Of a stretch of DNA of 64,000 nucleotides, positions 34,406-44,190 are shown piece by piece. The first letter of the stretch is position 1. The number at the start of each line of letters is the position of its first letter. The translations under genes were made by a program, and so were the position numbers. The notes beneath the pieces were generated by a model. It searched no databases. It was not told the origin of the DNA and saw only the letters and a list, made by a program, of their open reading frames with translations. The stretch comes from Polaromonas sp. AER18D-145. Lineage in GTDB: Bacteria > Pseudomonadota > Gammaproteobacteria > Burkholderiales > Burkholderiaceae_C. The stretch is taken from positions 62,001 through 126,000 of the forward strand of contig NZ_NBZV01000003.1 in assembly GCF_002379095.1 (NCBI RefSeq), written 5' to 3'.

Positions 34406-35102
34406 ACTTCTGAAGGTCGAAGGTCTGAGCGCCGGTTACGGCGAGGCGGTGGTGCTGCAGGGTGTGTCGCTGTCGCTGGCCGAAGGCAAGACGCTGGCGC
34501 TGCTGGGACGCAACGGCACCGGCAAGACCACGCTGATCAACACGCTGGCCGGCGCCACGCGCCAACACGGCGGCAGCATCCTGCTGGCGGGCAAGGCGCT
34601 GCACAAGATGGCCCCGCATGAACGCGCGGCCGCCGGCATAGGCTGGGTGCCGCAGGAGCGCAACATCTTCAAGTCGCTGACGGTGCATGAAAACCTGACC
34701 GCGGTGGCGCGGCCAGGCCGCTGGACGCCGGACCGGGTGTACGAGATGTTCCCGCGCCTGGGCGAACGCAAGAGCAACCTGGGCACGCAGCTGTCGGGCG
34801 GCGAGCAGCAGATGCTGGCGGTCGGTCGCGCGCTGGTGCTCAACCCGCGCCTGCTGCTGCTCGACGAGCCGCTTGAAGGCCTGGCGCCCATCATTGTCGA
34901 GGAGCTGCTGCTGGCGATTCGCCGCGTGACGCGGGACGAGGGGCTGTCGGCGATCATCGTCGAGCAGCATCCGCAGGCGATCCTGAGAATCTCCGACAGC
35001 GCGGTGGTGCTGGACCGCGGGACAGTGGTGCATGCCGGCACGGCGGACGAGTTGCTTGACCAGCCGCAGCTGCTTGAGCAGCTGCTGGGCGTGGCACGTT
35101 GA
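34398..35102 (+). CDS. livF: ABC transporter ATP-binding protein LivF
   Basis: 234 aa, normal length. Walker A GRNGTGKTT, Q-loop WVPQERNIF, signature LSGGEQQM, Walker B LLLDEPLEG and switch His in VEQHPQ are present. Second ATPase of the Liv importer. The ATG at 34398 overlaps the livG end; livF is the last gene of the operon and is followed by repeat copy 9. Confidence 0.93.
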   Translation: MTELLKVEGLSAGYGEAVVLQGVSLSLAEGKTLALLGRNGTGKTTLINTLAGATRQHGGSILLAGKALHKMAPHERAAAGIGWVPQERNIFKSLTVHENLTAVARPGRWTPDRVYEMFPRLGERKSNLGTQLSGGEQQMLAVGRALVLNPRLLLLDEPLEGLAPIIVEELLLAIRRVTRDEGLSAIIVEQHPQAILRISDSAVVLDRGTVVHAGTADELLDQPQLLEQLLGVAR

Positions 35103-35109
35103 CCTTGAA

Positions 35110-35180
35110 TCGCTATTGATTCGCTATTGAATTGATAACTGGTTGCGCATGTTGTATATGGGCTGGAGCCGCTTTTGATT
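35110..35180 (+). repeat. 3'-end repeat, copy 9
   Basis: Two tandem CGCTATTGA units precede ATTGATAACTGGTTGCGC, then ATGGGCTGGAGCCGCTTTTG. It starts 7 bases after the livF stop, same strand. Confidence 0.78.
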
Positions 35181-35269
35181 CATGGCCCTGCCGGCGCAAC
35201 CCGTGGCCGGCACCGGCCGCGCCGCCGGATGGACCAAAATGGCGCGATGCCAACGATCGCAAGGACACC

Positions 35270-36235
35270 ATGATTTTTCAACGCCTGGCCGGCAGCCTGC
35301 TGGCCTGCCTGGTGCTGGCCCTGCCGGCCGCGGCCCAGACCTTTCCCCACAAGCCGGTCCGCATCGTGGTGCCCTTTGGGGCCGGCGGCGTGGCCGACCT
35401 GACCGCGCGCACGGTGGCGCAAAAACTCAGCGAGTCGCTGGGCCAGCCCGTGGTGGTCGACAACAAGCCCGGCGCCGGCGGCGTGGTGGCCGGCGAGATG
35501 GTGGCCAGGGCCGAGCCCGACGGCCACACCCTGCTGCTGATGTCCAACGGCACGGCGGTCAGTGCGGGCCTGTTCAAGTCGCTGCCGTTTGATGCGCTGC
35601 GCGACTTCGCGCCGGTCTCCACGCTGGGGTTTTTTGACATCGCCGTGGTCACCCCCGCCGATTCGAAATTCAGGACCCTGCGCGACTTGCTGGCTTTTGC
35701 GAAGGCCAATCCCGGCAAGCTCAACCTTGGCAGTATCAACATCGGCAGCACGCAAAACCTGGCAGCCGAGCTGTTCAAGATCAGCTCCGGCGCCGATGTG
35801 CAGATTGTTCCGTTCAACGGCACGCCGGCGGTGGTCACGGCTTTGCGTGGCGGCCAGATCGACGCCGCGGTGGAAATCCTCGGCCCCATCCTGCCGCAGA
35901 TCCGGGCCGGGGCCCTGCGCGCGCTGGCCGTCACCGGCGACAGACGTGCCGCCGTGCTGCCCGAGGTGCCGACGGCCAAAGAAAGCGGCCTACCCACCTT
36001 TCTGGCGTCCAGCTGGAACGCGCTGGCCGCGCCGGCCAAAACGCCGCCCGGCGTGATTGCGCGGCTGAACCGGGAGGTGGTGGCCGCCGTCAACGCGCCG
36101 GAGGTCCGCAAGAAGCTGGCCGAATTGAACGTCGAAGCGCGCGGCAGTTCGCCCGAACAGGCCGCCGAACTGCTGGCCGGTGAAACCAGGCGCTGGGGCG
36201 AGGTGATCAGGCGCGCCAGGATTCCGACACAGTAG
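35270..36235 (+). CDS. Bug-family (TctC-like) periplasmic solute receptor
   Basis: 321 aa. A short signal peptide (1-22, LPAAAQT) is followed by RIVVPFGAGGVADLTAR and DNKPGAGGVVAGEM. It is the third Bug receptor in the window and lies 54 bases before an oxidoreductase gene on the same strand. AAGGACACC precedes ATG 35270. The ligand is unknown; an aromatic or keto acid is plausible from context. Confidence 0.88.
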   Translation: MIFQRLAGSLLACLVLALPAAAQTFPHKPVRIVVPFGAGGVADLTARTVAQKLSESLGQPVVVDNKPGAGGVVAGEMVARAEPDGHTLLLMSNGTAVSAGLFKSLPFDALRDFAPVSTLGFFDIAVVTPADSKFRTLRDLLAFAKANPGKLNLGSINIGSTQNLAAELFKISSGADVQIVPFNGTPAVVTALRGGQIDAAVEILGPILPQIRAGALRALAVTGDRRAAVLPEVPTAKESGLPTFLASSWNALAAPAKTPPGVIARLNREVVAAVNAPEVRKKLAELNVEARGSSPEQAAELLAGETRRWGEVIRRARIPTQ

Positions 36236-36289
36236 GGACGCAGTCGAAGCGGCGACGGGGCGGACCGATCAAGCACAGGAGAAACATTC

Positions 36290-37195
36290 GTGAAGTTCCA
36301 ACATATCGGCATGATTGGTTATGGCGAGGTCGGCAAGATTTTCACCGCCGACCTCAAGGACAAGGTGGCGGGCATCAGCGCCTGGGACCTCGCCTTCGAG
36401 GTGCCGGCCCTGCGTGACGCGCAGCGCGCCCATGCGGCGCAGGCCGGTGTGGCGGCGTGTACGTCCATGGCAGAGTTGTGCGGGCGGGCCGACCTGGTCA
36501 TCTCGGCCGTCACCGCGTCCAACACGCTGGCCGTGGCGCAGGCGGCCGCCGCCCATGTCCGGCGTGGCACGGTTTTTCTGGACCTCAATTCCGCGTCACC
36601 CGGCACCAAGCAGCAGGCCGCGGCCCTGATCACCGCCGCCGGTGGGCACTATGTCGAAGCCGGGGTGATGACCTCGGTGCCGCCCTACGGCATCCGGGTG
36701 CCCATGCTGCTGGGCGGCGCGCGTGCGACCGAACTGGCCGGCGTGCTCGCGGACTGGGGCATGGATGCGAAGGCGGTCAGCGAACAGCTCGGTGTGGCCA
36801 GCGCCATCAAGATGTGCCGCAGCGTGATGATCAAGGGCCTGGAGGCGCTGGTGATCGAGAGTTACACCACGGCCCGCGCCTACGGCGTGGAGGACCATGT
36901 GTTGCCGACGCTGGCAGAAACCTTCCCCAGCATTGACTGGGAAAAGCAGGGGGCCTACTTTTTCAGCCGCGTGGTGCAGCACGGCCAGCGCCGTGCCGAG
37001 GAAATGCGCGAAGCGGCCAACACCGTGCGCGAGGCCGGCGGCGGCTTCGAGGCCTTCATGGCGTCGGCCATTGCCGACAAACAGCAGTGGGTGGCCGACC
37101 AGGCCAGGGCCGGCGTGTTTGCCGGCCTTGGCAAGGACGCCCGCTGGCAGGACTACGCGGACCGCTTGCTGGCCGCTGTGCCGAAGGCGCCGTAG
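36290..37195 (+). CDS. NAD(P)-dependent oxidoreductase, 6-phosphogluconate-dehydrogenase-like with DUF1932-type C-terminus
   Basis: 301 aa. The N-terminal Rossmann domain has GMIGYGEVGKIF, and the DLNSASPGTKQQAA loop matches the beta-hydroxyacid dehydrogenase group. The helical C-terminal domain (about 185-260) with SAIKMCRSVMIKGLEAL resembles DUF1932. The start is GTG 36290 after ACAGGAGA. It is close to the protocatechuate cluster but no lig/pmd step requires it; it may act on a side product or a keto-acid intermediate. Function unassigned. Confidence 0.8.
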   Translation: MKFQHIGMIGYGEVGKIFTADLKDKVAGISAWDLAFEVPALRDAQRAHAAQAGVAACTSMAELCGRADLVISAVTASNTLAVAQAAAAHVRRGTVFLDLNSASPGTKQQAAALITAAGGHYVEAGVMTSVPPYGIRVPMLLGGARATELAGVLADWGMDAKAVSEQLGVASAIKMCRSVMIKGLEALVIESYTTARAYGVEDHVLPTLAETFPSIDWEKQGAYFFSRVVQHGQRRAEEMREAANTVREAGGGFEAFMASAIADKQQWVADQARAGVFAGLGKDARWQDYADRLLAAVPKAP

Positions 37196-37295
37196 CCCAG
37201 CGTGACAGCCTCAGCGCTTTGGCGCCGGTGATTGCACTGGCGACAAGTTCCAGGGACCGCGGGCGCCTGTCCAGGAGCAAAGGGTCCGGTCAAGG

Positions 37296-38228
37296 TCAGG
37301 CGTAAGGCTTGATGGCCTCGACCACCACCGCCTTGACCACCTCGATCGCCATTTTCTGCGTGTCGGTGCTGGCGCGGCGCGAGGAGCGCGCCAGCATCAG
37401 CTCGCTCATGATGCGCGGGGAGTGGATGCTGCGCAGCAGGAAGGGCTCGGGATCATGGACGTTGCTCAGCGTGTAGCTTGGCAAGACGGCATGGCCCATG
37501 CCCTCCTTGACCAGGCTCAGGATGGCGTTCAGGCCGTCCACCTCCAGCGTGATCTGCGGCTTGCGGCCTATCGTGATCATTTCGCTCTCGATCAGGATAC
37601 GGAAGGCGTTCGGGCGGCTGGGCAGGATCAGCGGCAGCTCGGCCACCTCGGCGAGGCTGATCGGCTGCCGCTTGCCTGCCTTGCCTTTTTTCGCAGCACC
37701 GGGCTTGATGCTGGTCCGGGGGGAAATCAGCACCAGCTCTTCGGTGTGCAGCGTGGTGATGTCCAGCTCGGGCGAACGCTCGGAGTTGTAGAGCACGGCC
37801 ATGTCGAGGTTGCCCACACGCAGGCCCTCGTGCATCAGCACGGAAAAGCCCTCGGTCAGCGTCAGCTGGGCATGCGGCAGCTGCTGGCGGAAAGCCCGGG
37901 TGAGCGGCACCGTGATGAGTTTGGACAGGCTGGGCGGCAGGCCGATGGACACCCGTCCGGCCAGGGCACCACGGGCGGCGCCCAGTTCTTCACGGGCCAC
38001 CTCTACCTGGTGCAGGATGCCGCGCCCGTGCTTGAGCAGCAGCTTGCCGGCTTCCGTCGGAATGGCGCCGCGCCCGTTGCGGGTCAGCAGGTTCTGCCGC
38101 AGCTCCACTTCCAGCAGGCGGATCTGGCGGCTCAGCGCCGGCTGGGCAATGTCCAGCGCAATGGAGGCGCGCGTGAAGCTGCCGAGTTCGGCCACGCGCA
38201 CAAAATATTCAAGCTGCTTGAGGTCCAT
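37296..38228 (-). CDS. LysR-family regulator of the protocatechuate 4,5-cleavage genes
   Basis: 310 aa. The N-terminal HTH MDLKQLEYFVRVAELGSFTRAS is followed by an effector domain containing a short Lys-rich insert (AAKKGKAGKRQ, near residue 197). Divergent from the pmd operon, the place occupied by PmdR/LigR-type activators in relatives; these respond to protocatechuate or gallate-type compounds. ATG 38228 starts directly at the HTH. Confidence 0.86.
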   Translation of the reverse strand: MDLKQLEYFVRVAELGSFTRASIALDIAQPALSRQIRLLEVELRQNLLTRNGRGAIPTEAGKLLLKHGRGILHQVEVAREELGAARGALAGRVSIGLPPSLSKLITVPLTRAFRQQLPHAQLTLTEGFSVLMHEGLRVGNLDMAVLYNSERSPELDITTLHTEELVLISPRTSIKPGAAKKGKAGKRQPISLAEVAELPLILPSRPNAFRILIESEMITIGRKPQITLEVDGLNAILSLVKEGMGHAVLPSYTLSNVHDPEPFLLRSIHSPRIMSELMLARSSRRASTDTQKMAIEVVKAVVVEAIKPYA

Positions 38229-38255
38229 GAGGGGAAGGGGGCGTTGTCCTGAATG

Positions 38256-38293
38256 GATATAACAGGCGTCGATCAATGCCGATATGTTATATC
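38256..38293. promoter_or_regulatory. Candidate LysR operator of the pmd cluster
   Basis: GATATAACA (38256-38264) and TGTTATATC (38285-38293) form a perfect 9-base inverted repeat with a 20-base centre, in the divergent gap between the LysR gene (start 38228) and the first rightward gene (start 38374). Size and position fit a tetrameric LTTR site. Confidence 0.6.
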
Positions 38294-38373
38294 AGCTAGA
38301 AACCGCCCTGCCTTGCGGGCGGCAGGGCCATGGTCACAATCAATGGCATGACCCTCCACGCTGACCGACTGCC

Positions 38374-39066
38374 ATGACGACCGACCTCAAGGGCATTTCC
38401 TCCATGGCCACCCGCCTGGTGCTGGCCGATCTGGTGACGGCTTTCGAGCAGCAATCGGGCTGCCGCGTGGCCATCGAATCGGTGGGCGGCGTCGATGCGG
38501 CCCGGCGCGTGCAGGCCGGCGAGGCCTTCGATGTCGTGATCCTCGCGTCCGACGCGATCGACAAGCTGATCGCCTCCGGCCATGTGCTGGCCGGCAGCAG
38601 GGTGGATCTGGTCCGCTCGGGCGTGGCCGTTGCCGTACGCGCCGGTGCGCCCAGGCCCGACATCGCGACGGAGGACGCGCTGCGCGAGGCCGTGCGCGCC
38701 GCGCGCAGCATCAGTTACTCGACCGGGCCCAGCGGCGTGGCGCTGGCTGGACTGTTCGAGCGCTGGGGCATCGCCGGCGAGATCCAGAGCCGCATCGTCA
38801 CACCGCCGCCGGGCATGCCGGTCGGCTCGCTGGTGGCGCGCGGCGAGGTCGAGCTGGGTTTCCAGCAACTGAGCGAGCTGATGCACCTGGAGGGCATCAC
38901 CGTGCTGGGCCCCTTGCCGCCGGCGATCCAGATCATCACCACTTTTTCTGCCGGCGTCTGCACCGGCACCCGCCACGCAGAAGCGGTGCGCGCCATGCTG
39001 GCGTTCATGAACACGCCGCAGGCCGCCGAGGCCAAGCGCCGCCAGGGCATGGACCCGGCCGCCTGA
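38374..39066 (+). CDS. ModA-like periplasmic-binding-fold protein without a signal peptide
   Basis: 230 aa of the molybdate-binding-protein-like fold: MATRLVLADLVTAFEQQSGC, FDVVILASDAIDKLI, YSTGPSGVALAGLFERWGI and the hinge FSAGVC. There is no N-terminal signal, so it should be cytoplasmic, and no ABC partner is nearby. It is the first gene of the pmd operon (33 bases before ligJ). A small-molecule binding or isomerase role in the pathway is possible. The 4-oxalomesaconate tautomerase (LigU/GalD) is otherwise absent from the window. This link is speculation. Confidence 0.75.
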   Translation: MTTDLKGISSMATRLVLADLVTAFEQQSGCRVAIESVGGVDAARRVQAGEAFDVVILASDAIDKLIASGHVLAGSRVDLVRSGVAVAVRAGAPRPDIATEDALREAVRAARSISYSTGPSGVALAGLFERWGIAGEIQSRIVTPPPGMPVGSLVARGEVELGFQQLSELMHLEGITVLGPLPPAIQIITTFSAGVCTGTRHAEAVRAMLAFMNTPQAAEAKRRQGMDPAA

Positions 39067-39098
39067 CAGACACCCCCTTGCATTCCCAGGAGACCTTT

Positions 39099-40139
39099 AT
39101 GAAAAAATCATTGATCATCGACTGCCACGGCCACTACACCACGGCGCCCAAGGCGCTGGAAGCGTGGCGCAACCGGCAGATCGCCGGCATCAAGGACCCG
39201 GCCATGATGCCCAAGGTGGCTGAGCTGAAGATCAGCGACGACGAGCTGCGGGAGTCGATCGAGACCAACCAGCTGCGTCTGATGAAAGAGCGCGGCAGCG
39301 ACATCACGCTGTTTTCGCCACGCGCCAGCTTCATGGCCCATCACATCGGTGACTTCAATGTCTCGTCCACCTGGGCGGCCATCTGCAACGAGCTCTGCTA
39401 CCGCGTCAGCCAGCTGTTCCCCGACCACTTCGTGCCGGTGGCGATGCTGCCGCAGTCGCCCGGTGTCGATCCGGCCACGTGTATTGCCGAGCTGGAAAAA
39501 TGCGTGAAGGACTACGGCAACGTCGGCATCAACCTCAACCCCGATCCTTCGGGCGGCCACTGGACTTCGCCGCCGCTGTCCGACAAACACTGGTACCCGA
39601 TCTACGAGAAGATGGTCGAGTACGACATCCCCGCGATGATCCATGTGAGTACCAGCTGCAACGCCTGCTTTCACACCACCGGCGCGCACTACCTGAACGC
39701 CGACACCACGGCCTTCATGCAGTGCCTGACCTCGGACCTGTTCAAGGACTTCCCGACGCTGCGCTTTCTGATTCCCCACGGCGGCGGCGCCGTGCCTTAC
39801 CACTGGGGGCGCTTCCGCGGCCTGGCGCAGGAGCTGAAAAAGCCGCTCTTGTCCGAGCACCTGCTCAACAACATCTACTTCGACACCTGCGTCTACCACC
39901 AGCCGGGCATCGACCTGCTCAACACGGTGATCCCGGTGAAAAACGTGTTGTTTGCCTCCGAGATGATTGGCGCGGTGCGCGGCATCGATCCCGAAACCGG
40001 CAACTACTACGACGACACCAAGCGCTACATCGAGGCCAGCAAGATCCTCAGCGCCGACGACCGCCACCAGATCTACGAGGCCAATGTGCGCCGTGTGTTT
40101 CCGCGCCTTGACGCGCGCCTCAAGGCCAAAAGCCTTTAA
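39099..40139 (+). CDS. ligJ: 4-oxalomesaconate hydratase (amidohydrolase superfamily)
   Basis: 346 aa. Hydrates 4-oxalomesaconate to 4-carboxy-4-hydroxy-2-oxoadipate in the protocatechuate 4,5-cleavage pathway. Metal-site motifs are IDCHGHY (H-x-H, residues about 5-11), MIHVSTSCN and IPHGGGAVPYHWGRF. The length and FASEMIGAVRGIDPETG match LigJ/PmdE. CCAGGAGA precedes ATG 39099. ligK follows 18 bases after its stop. Confidence 0.92.
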   Translation: MKKSLIIDCHGHYTTAPKALEAWRNRQIAGIKDPAMMPKVAELKISDDELRESIETNQLRLMKERGSDITLFSPRASFMAHHIGDFNVSSTWAAICNELCYRVSQLFPDHFVPVAMLPQSPGVDPATCIAELEKCVKDYGNVGINLNPDPSGGHWTSPPLSDKHWYPIYEKMVEYDIPAMIHVSTSCNACFHTTGAHYLNADTTAFMQCLTSDLFKDFPTLRFLIPHGGGAVPYHWGRFRGLAQELKKPLLSEHLLNNIYFDTCVYHQPGIDLLNTVIPVKNVLFASEMIGAVRGIDPETGNYYDDTKRYIEASKILSADDRHQIYEANVRRVFPRLDARLKAKSL

Positions 40140-40157
40140 TTGACGGAGATACGAATC

Positions 40158-40841
40158 ATGACCACACTGGGAATTGTCAAACGCAACATCGTGCGCGCCG
40201 ACCAGGCCGCCGTCGACCGGCTGACCCGCCTGGGCGCCGCCACCGTGCACGAGGCGATGGGCCGCGTCGGGCTGATGAAGCCCTACATGCGCCCCATCTA
40301 CCGTGGCGCGCAGGTGTCGGGCACCGCGGTGACCGTGCTGCTGCACCCCGGCGACAACTGGATGATGCATGTGGTGGCCGAGCAGATCCAGCCCGGCGAC
40401 ATCGTGGTGGCGGCCCTCACCGCCGACAACTGCGACGGCTTCTTTGGCGACCTGCTGGCCACGTCCTTCATGGCGCGCGGCGCCCGGGCGCTGGTGATCG
40501 ACGCCGGCGTGCGTGACGTCAAGACACTCGAGGAAATGGGCTTTCCGGTCTGGAGCAAGGGCATCAGCGCCAAGGGCACGATCAAGGCCACGCTGGGCTC
40601 GGTGAACATCCCGGTGGTGTGCGCGGGCGTGAGCGTCAACCCCGGCGACGCGGTGGTGGCCGACGACGACGGCGTGGTGGTGGTGCCGGCCGAGTGGGTG
40701 AAAAAGGTGGCCGACGCCGCCGAAGCCCGTGAAGCCAACGAAGGCGAAAAACGCGCCAGGCTCGCCGCGGGCGTGCTGGGCCTGGACATGTACAACATGC
40801 GTGAACCGCTGGCCAAGGCCGGCCTCAAGTACATCGACTGA
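40158..40841 (+). CDS. ligK: 4-carboxy-4-hydroxy-2-oxoadipate aldolase / oxaloacetate decarboxylase
   Basis: 227 aa, exactly the usual LigK/PmdF length, of the RraA-like fold. The catalytic block [21 protein letters not shown] holds the pyruvate-binding Arg and metal Asp. Splits the hydratase product to pyruvate and oxaloacetate, the last pathway step. ATG 40158 follows CGGAGA; a TTG at 40140 is less likely. Confidence 0.93.
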   Translation: MTTLGIVKRNIVRADQAAVDRLTRLGAATVHEAMGRVGLMKPYMRPIYRGAQVSGTAVTVLLHPGDNWMMHVVAEQIQPGDIVVAALTADNCDGFFGDLLATSFMARGARALVIDAGVRDVKTLEEMGFPVWSKGISAKGTIKATLGSVNIPVVCAGVSVNPGDAVVADDDGVVVVPAEWVKKVADAAEAREANEGEKRARLAAGVLGLDMYNMREPLAKAGLKYID

Positions 40842-40896
40842 GACGCTTTTTCCCTTCTGTTTTTTTATCAATAGCCTGTTTAACCCGGTCATTCCC

Positions 40897-41889
40897 ATGT
40901 TCATTGCAACCCCTTGTTTGTCGCGCAGGCTGTCCATGGCGCTTGCCGTGGCCGCGCTTGCCGGCGCCTTCCCGCTGCTGGCGTCGGCCCAGTCCTATCC
41001 CGCCAAACCCGTCAAGGTTGTGGTCGGCTACTCGGCCGGCGGTGCTGTGGACGCCGTGGCCCGCACCGTGGGCCAGGCCATGTCGGCCAGCATGGGCCAG
41101 ACCTTTGTGGTGGAAAACAAGCCCGGGGCCGGCACCAACATCGCCGTCAAGTCGGTCATCGCGGCCGAGCCCGATGGCTACACCCTGATGATGGCGGCCA
41201 ATGCCCTGGCCGCCAACATGGCGCTGTACCAGCCCGCCCCTTTCGATGCCGAGCGCGACCTGGTGCCGGTGTCGCTGATTGGCCGCGTGCCGGTGGTGAT
41301 TGCCGCCAATGCCAGCGCCCCTTATGCCAGCATCCAGCAGCTGATCGCCGCCGCCAGGGCCAAGCCGGGCAGCATTTCCTTCGCCAGCCCAGGCAACGGC
41401 TCCACGCCGCACATGGCGGTGGAGTTCTTCAAGCGTGCGGCGGGCATCTCCCTGCTGCACATTCCCTACCGTGGCGGTTCGCAGGCGCTGACCGATGTGA
41501 TCGGCGGCCAGCTGCCGCTGGTGGCTGTCAATGCACTGGAAGTGCAGCCACATGTGAAGAGCGGCAAGCTCAAGGTGCTGGCGGTGCTCAGCACCAACCG
41601 TTCTGCCATCTTTCCGGACGTGCCGACCATTGCCGAGTCCGGCTTCCCCGGTTTTGAAGCCTCGGTCTGGTACGGCCTGGTGGCGCCGGCCGCGACGCCC
41701 AAGGCCATCGTGACCCGGCTTCACGCCGAGGTGCAGAAAGCCCTGCAGACCAAAGAGGTGCGTGAGCGCATGACGGCTGTCGGCGGCGAGGTTCTGCCAG
41801 GCAGCGCCGAGATGTTTGCCGCCCTGATTCGCTCGGAGCGTCAGCGCTACGAAAAGCTGGTGCGCGAAGCCAACATCAAACCTGACTGA
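40897..41889 (+). CDS. Bug-family (TctC-like) periplasmic solute receptor inside the pmd operon
   Basis: 330 aa. A basic n-region and hydrophobic core end at LLASAQS (about residue 31), then VVVGYSAGGAVDAVAR and ENKPGAGTNIA. It is embedded between ligK and ligI, so protocatechuate or a related dicarboxylate such as pyrone dicarboxylate is a likely ligand; inference. The start is uncertain: ATG 40897 or the in-frame ATG 40936 region. No TctAB is present. Confidence 0.87.
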   Translation: MFIATPCLSRRLSMALAVAALAGAFPLLASAQSYPAKPVKVVVGYSAGGAVDAVARTVGQAMSASMGQTFVVENKPGAGTNIAVKSVIAAEPDGYTLMMAANALAANMALYQPAPFDAERDLVPVSLIGRVPVVIAANASAPYASIQQLIAAARAKPGSISFASPGNGSTPHMAVEFFKRAAGISLLHIPYRGGSQALTDVIGGQLPLVAVNALEVQPHVKSGKLKVLAVLSTNRSAIFPDVPTIAESGFPGFEASVWYGLVAPAATPKAIVTRLHAEVQKALQTKEVRERMTAVGGEVLPGSAEMFAALIRSERQRYEKLVREANIKPD

Positions 41890-41900
41890 GAGCGATCAAG

Positions 41901-42812
41901 ATGACCCAGAAATTCACCAAGACGCCTGGCTGGCTCGACTGGTATGCCGGCCCCGCCAAACCCCGCTTCAAGCTGCCCGCCGGCGCGGTGGACGCGCACT
42001 GCCATGTGTTTGGTCCGGGCGCGCAGTTCCCCTATGCGCCCGAGCGCAAGTACACGCCGTGCGACGCGTCCAAAGACCAGCTGTTTGCCCTGCGCGACCA
42101 CCTGGGTTTTGACAAAAACGTGATTGTGCAGGCCACTTGCCACGGCAGCGACAACCGTGCGCTGGTCGATGCCCTGCGTCACTCGAACAACAAGGCGCGC
42201 GGCGTCGCCACCGTCAACCGCAACGTGAGCGACGCCGAGCTCCAGGACATGCATGAAGCCGGCGTGCGCGGCACGCGGTTCAACTTTGTCAGGCGCCTGG
42301 CCGACTTCACGCCGCGTGAGGTGTTGCTGGAGATCGCCAACCGCATTGCGCCCCTGGGCTGGCATGTGGTGGTGTATTTCGAGGCGCAGGACCTGCCCGA
42401 GCTGTACGACTTTTTCACCGCGCTGCCGACCACGGTGGTGGTCGATCACATGGGCCGGCCCGACGTGACCAAGCCGGTGGACGGCCCCGAGTTCGAGCTG
42501 TTCGTCAAGATGATGCGCGAGCACGACAACATCTGGAGCAAGGTCAGCTGCCCCGAGCGGCTGAGCGTGAGCGGCCCGCCGGCCCTGAACGGCGAGCTAA
42601 ACGCCTACCGCGACGTGGTGCCCTTTGCCCGGCGCCTGGTCGAGACCTTTTCCGACCGTGTGCTCTGGGGCACCGACTGGCCGCACCCCAACCTGAAAAA
42701 CCACATGCCCGACGATGGCCTGCTGGTGGACTACATTCCCCATATCGCCACCACGCCCGCATTGCAGCAAAAGCTGCTCGTTGACAACCCGACCCGCTTG
42801 TACTGGAGTTAA
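41901..42812 (+). CDS. ligI: 2-pyrone-4,6-dicarboxylate hydrolase (amidohydrolase superfamily)
   Basis: 303 aa. Hydrolyses 2-pyrone-4,6-dicarboxylate to 4-oxalomesaconate. The N-terminal VDAHCHVFGPG motif, the HMGRPD segment and the C-terminal WGTDWPHPN with the catalytic Asp are as in LigI/PmdD. It starts 11 bases after the Bug gene, so it belongs to the same operon. Confidence 0.93.
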   Translation: MTQKFTKTPGWLDWYAGPAKPRFKLPAGAVDAHCHVFGPGAQFPYAPERKYTPCDASKDQLFALRDHLGFDKNVIVQATCHGSDNRALVDALRHSNNKARGVATVNRNVSDAELQDMHEAGVRGTRFNFVRRLADFTPREVLLEIANRIAPLGWHVVVYFEAQDLPELYDFFTALPTTVVVDHMGRPDVTKPVDGPEFELFVKMMREHDNIWSKVSCPERLSVSGPPALNGELNAYRDVVPFARRLVETFSDRVLWGTDWPHPNLKNHMPDDGLLVDYIPHIATTPALQQKLLVDNPTRLYWS

Positions 42813-42822
42813 GAACCCGCAC

Positions 42823-42874
42823 CCGTTCGGGCTGAGCCTGTCGAAGCCCATTTCGACAGGCCCGGAGAGAACGG
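42823..42874. repeat. Palindromic intergenic repeat between ligI and ligA
   Basis: Nested inverted repeats. The inner arms CCTGTCGAA (42837-42845) / TTCGACAGG (42852-42860) are perfect. The outer arms are CCGTTC (42823-42828) / GAACGG (42869-42874). This CCGTTCGGGCTGAGCCTGTC-type element is widely dispersed in proteobacterial genomes. In the mRNA it would put a stable hairpin directly before the ligA ribosome-binding site. Confidence 0.85.
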
Positions 42875-42889
42875 TTAAGGCAAACCATC

Positions 42890-44190
<1,301 letters not shown>

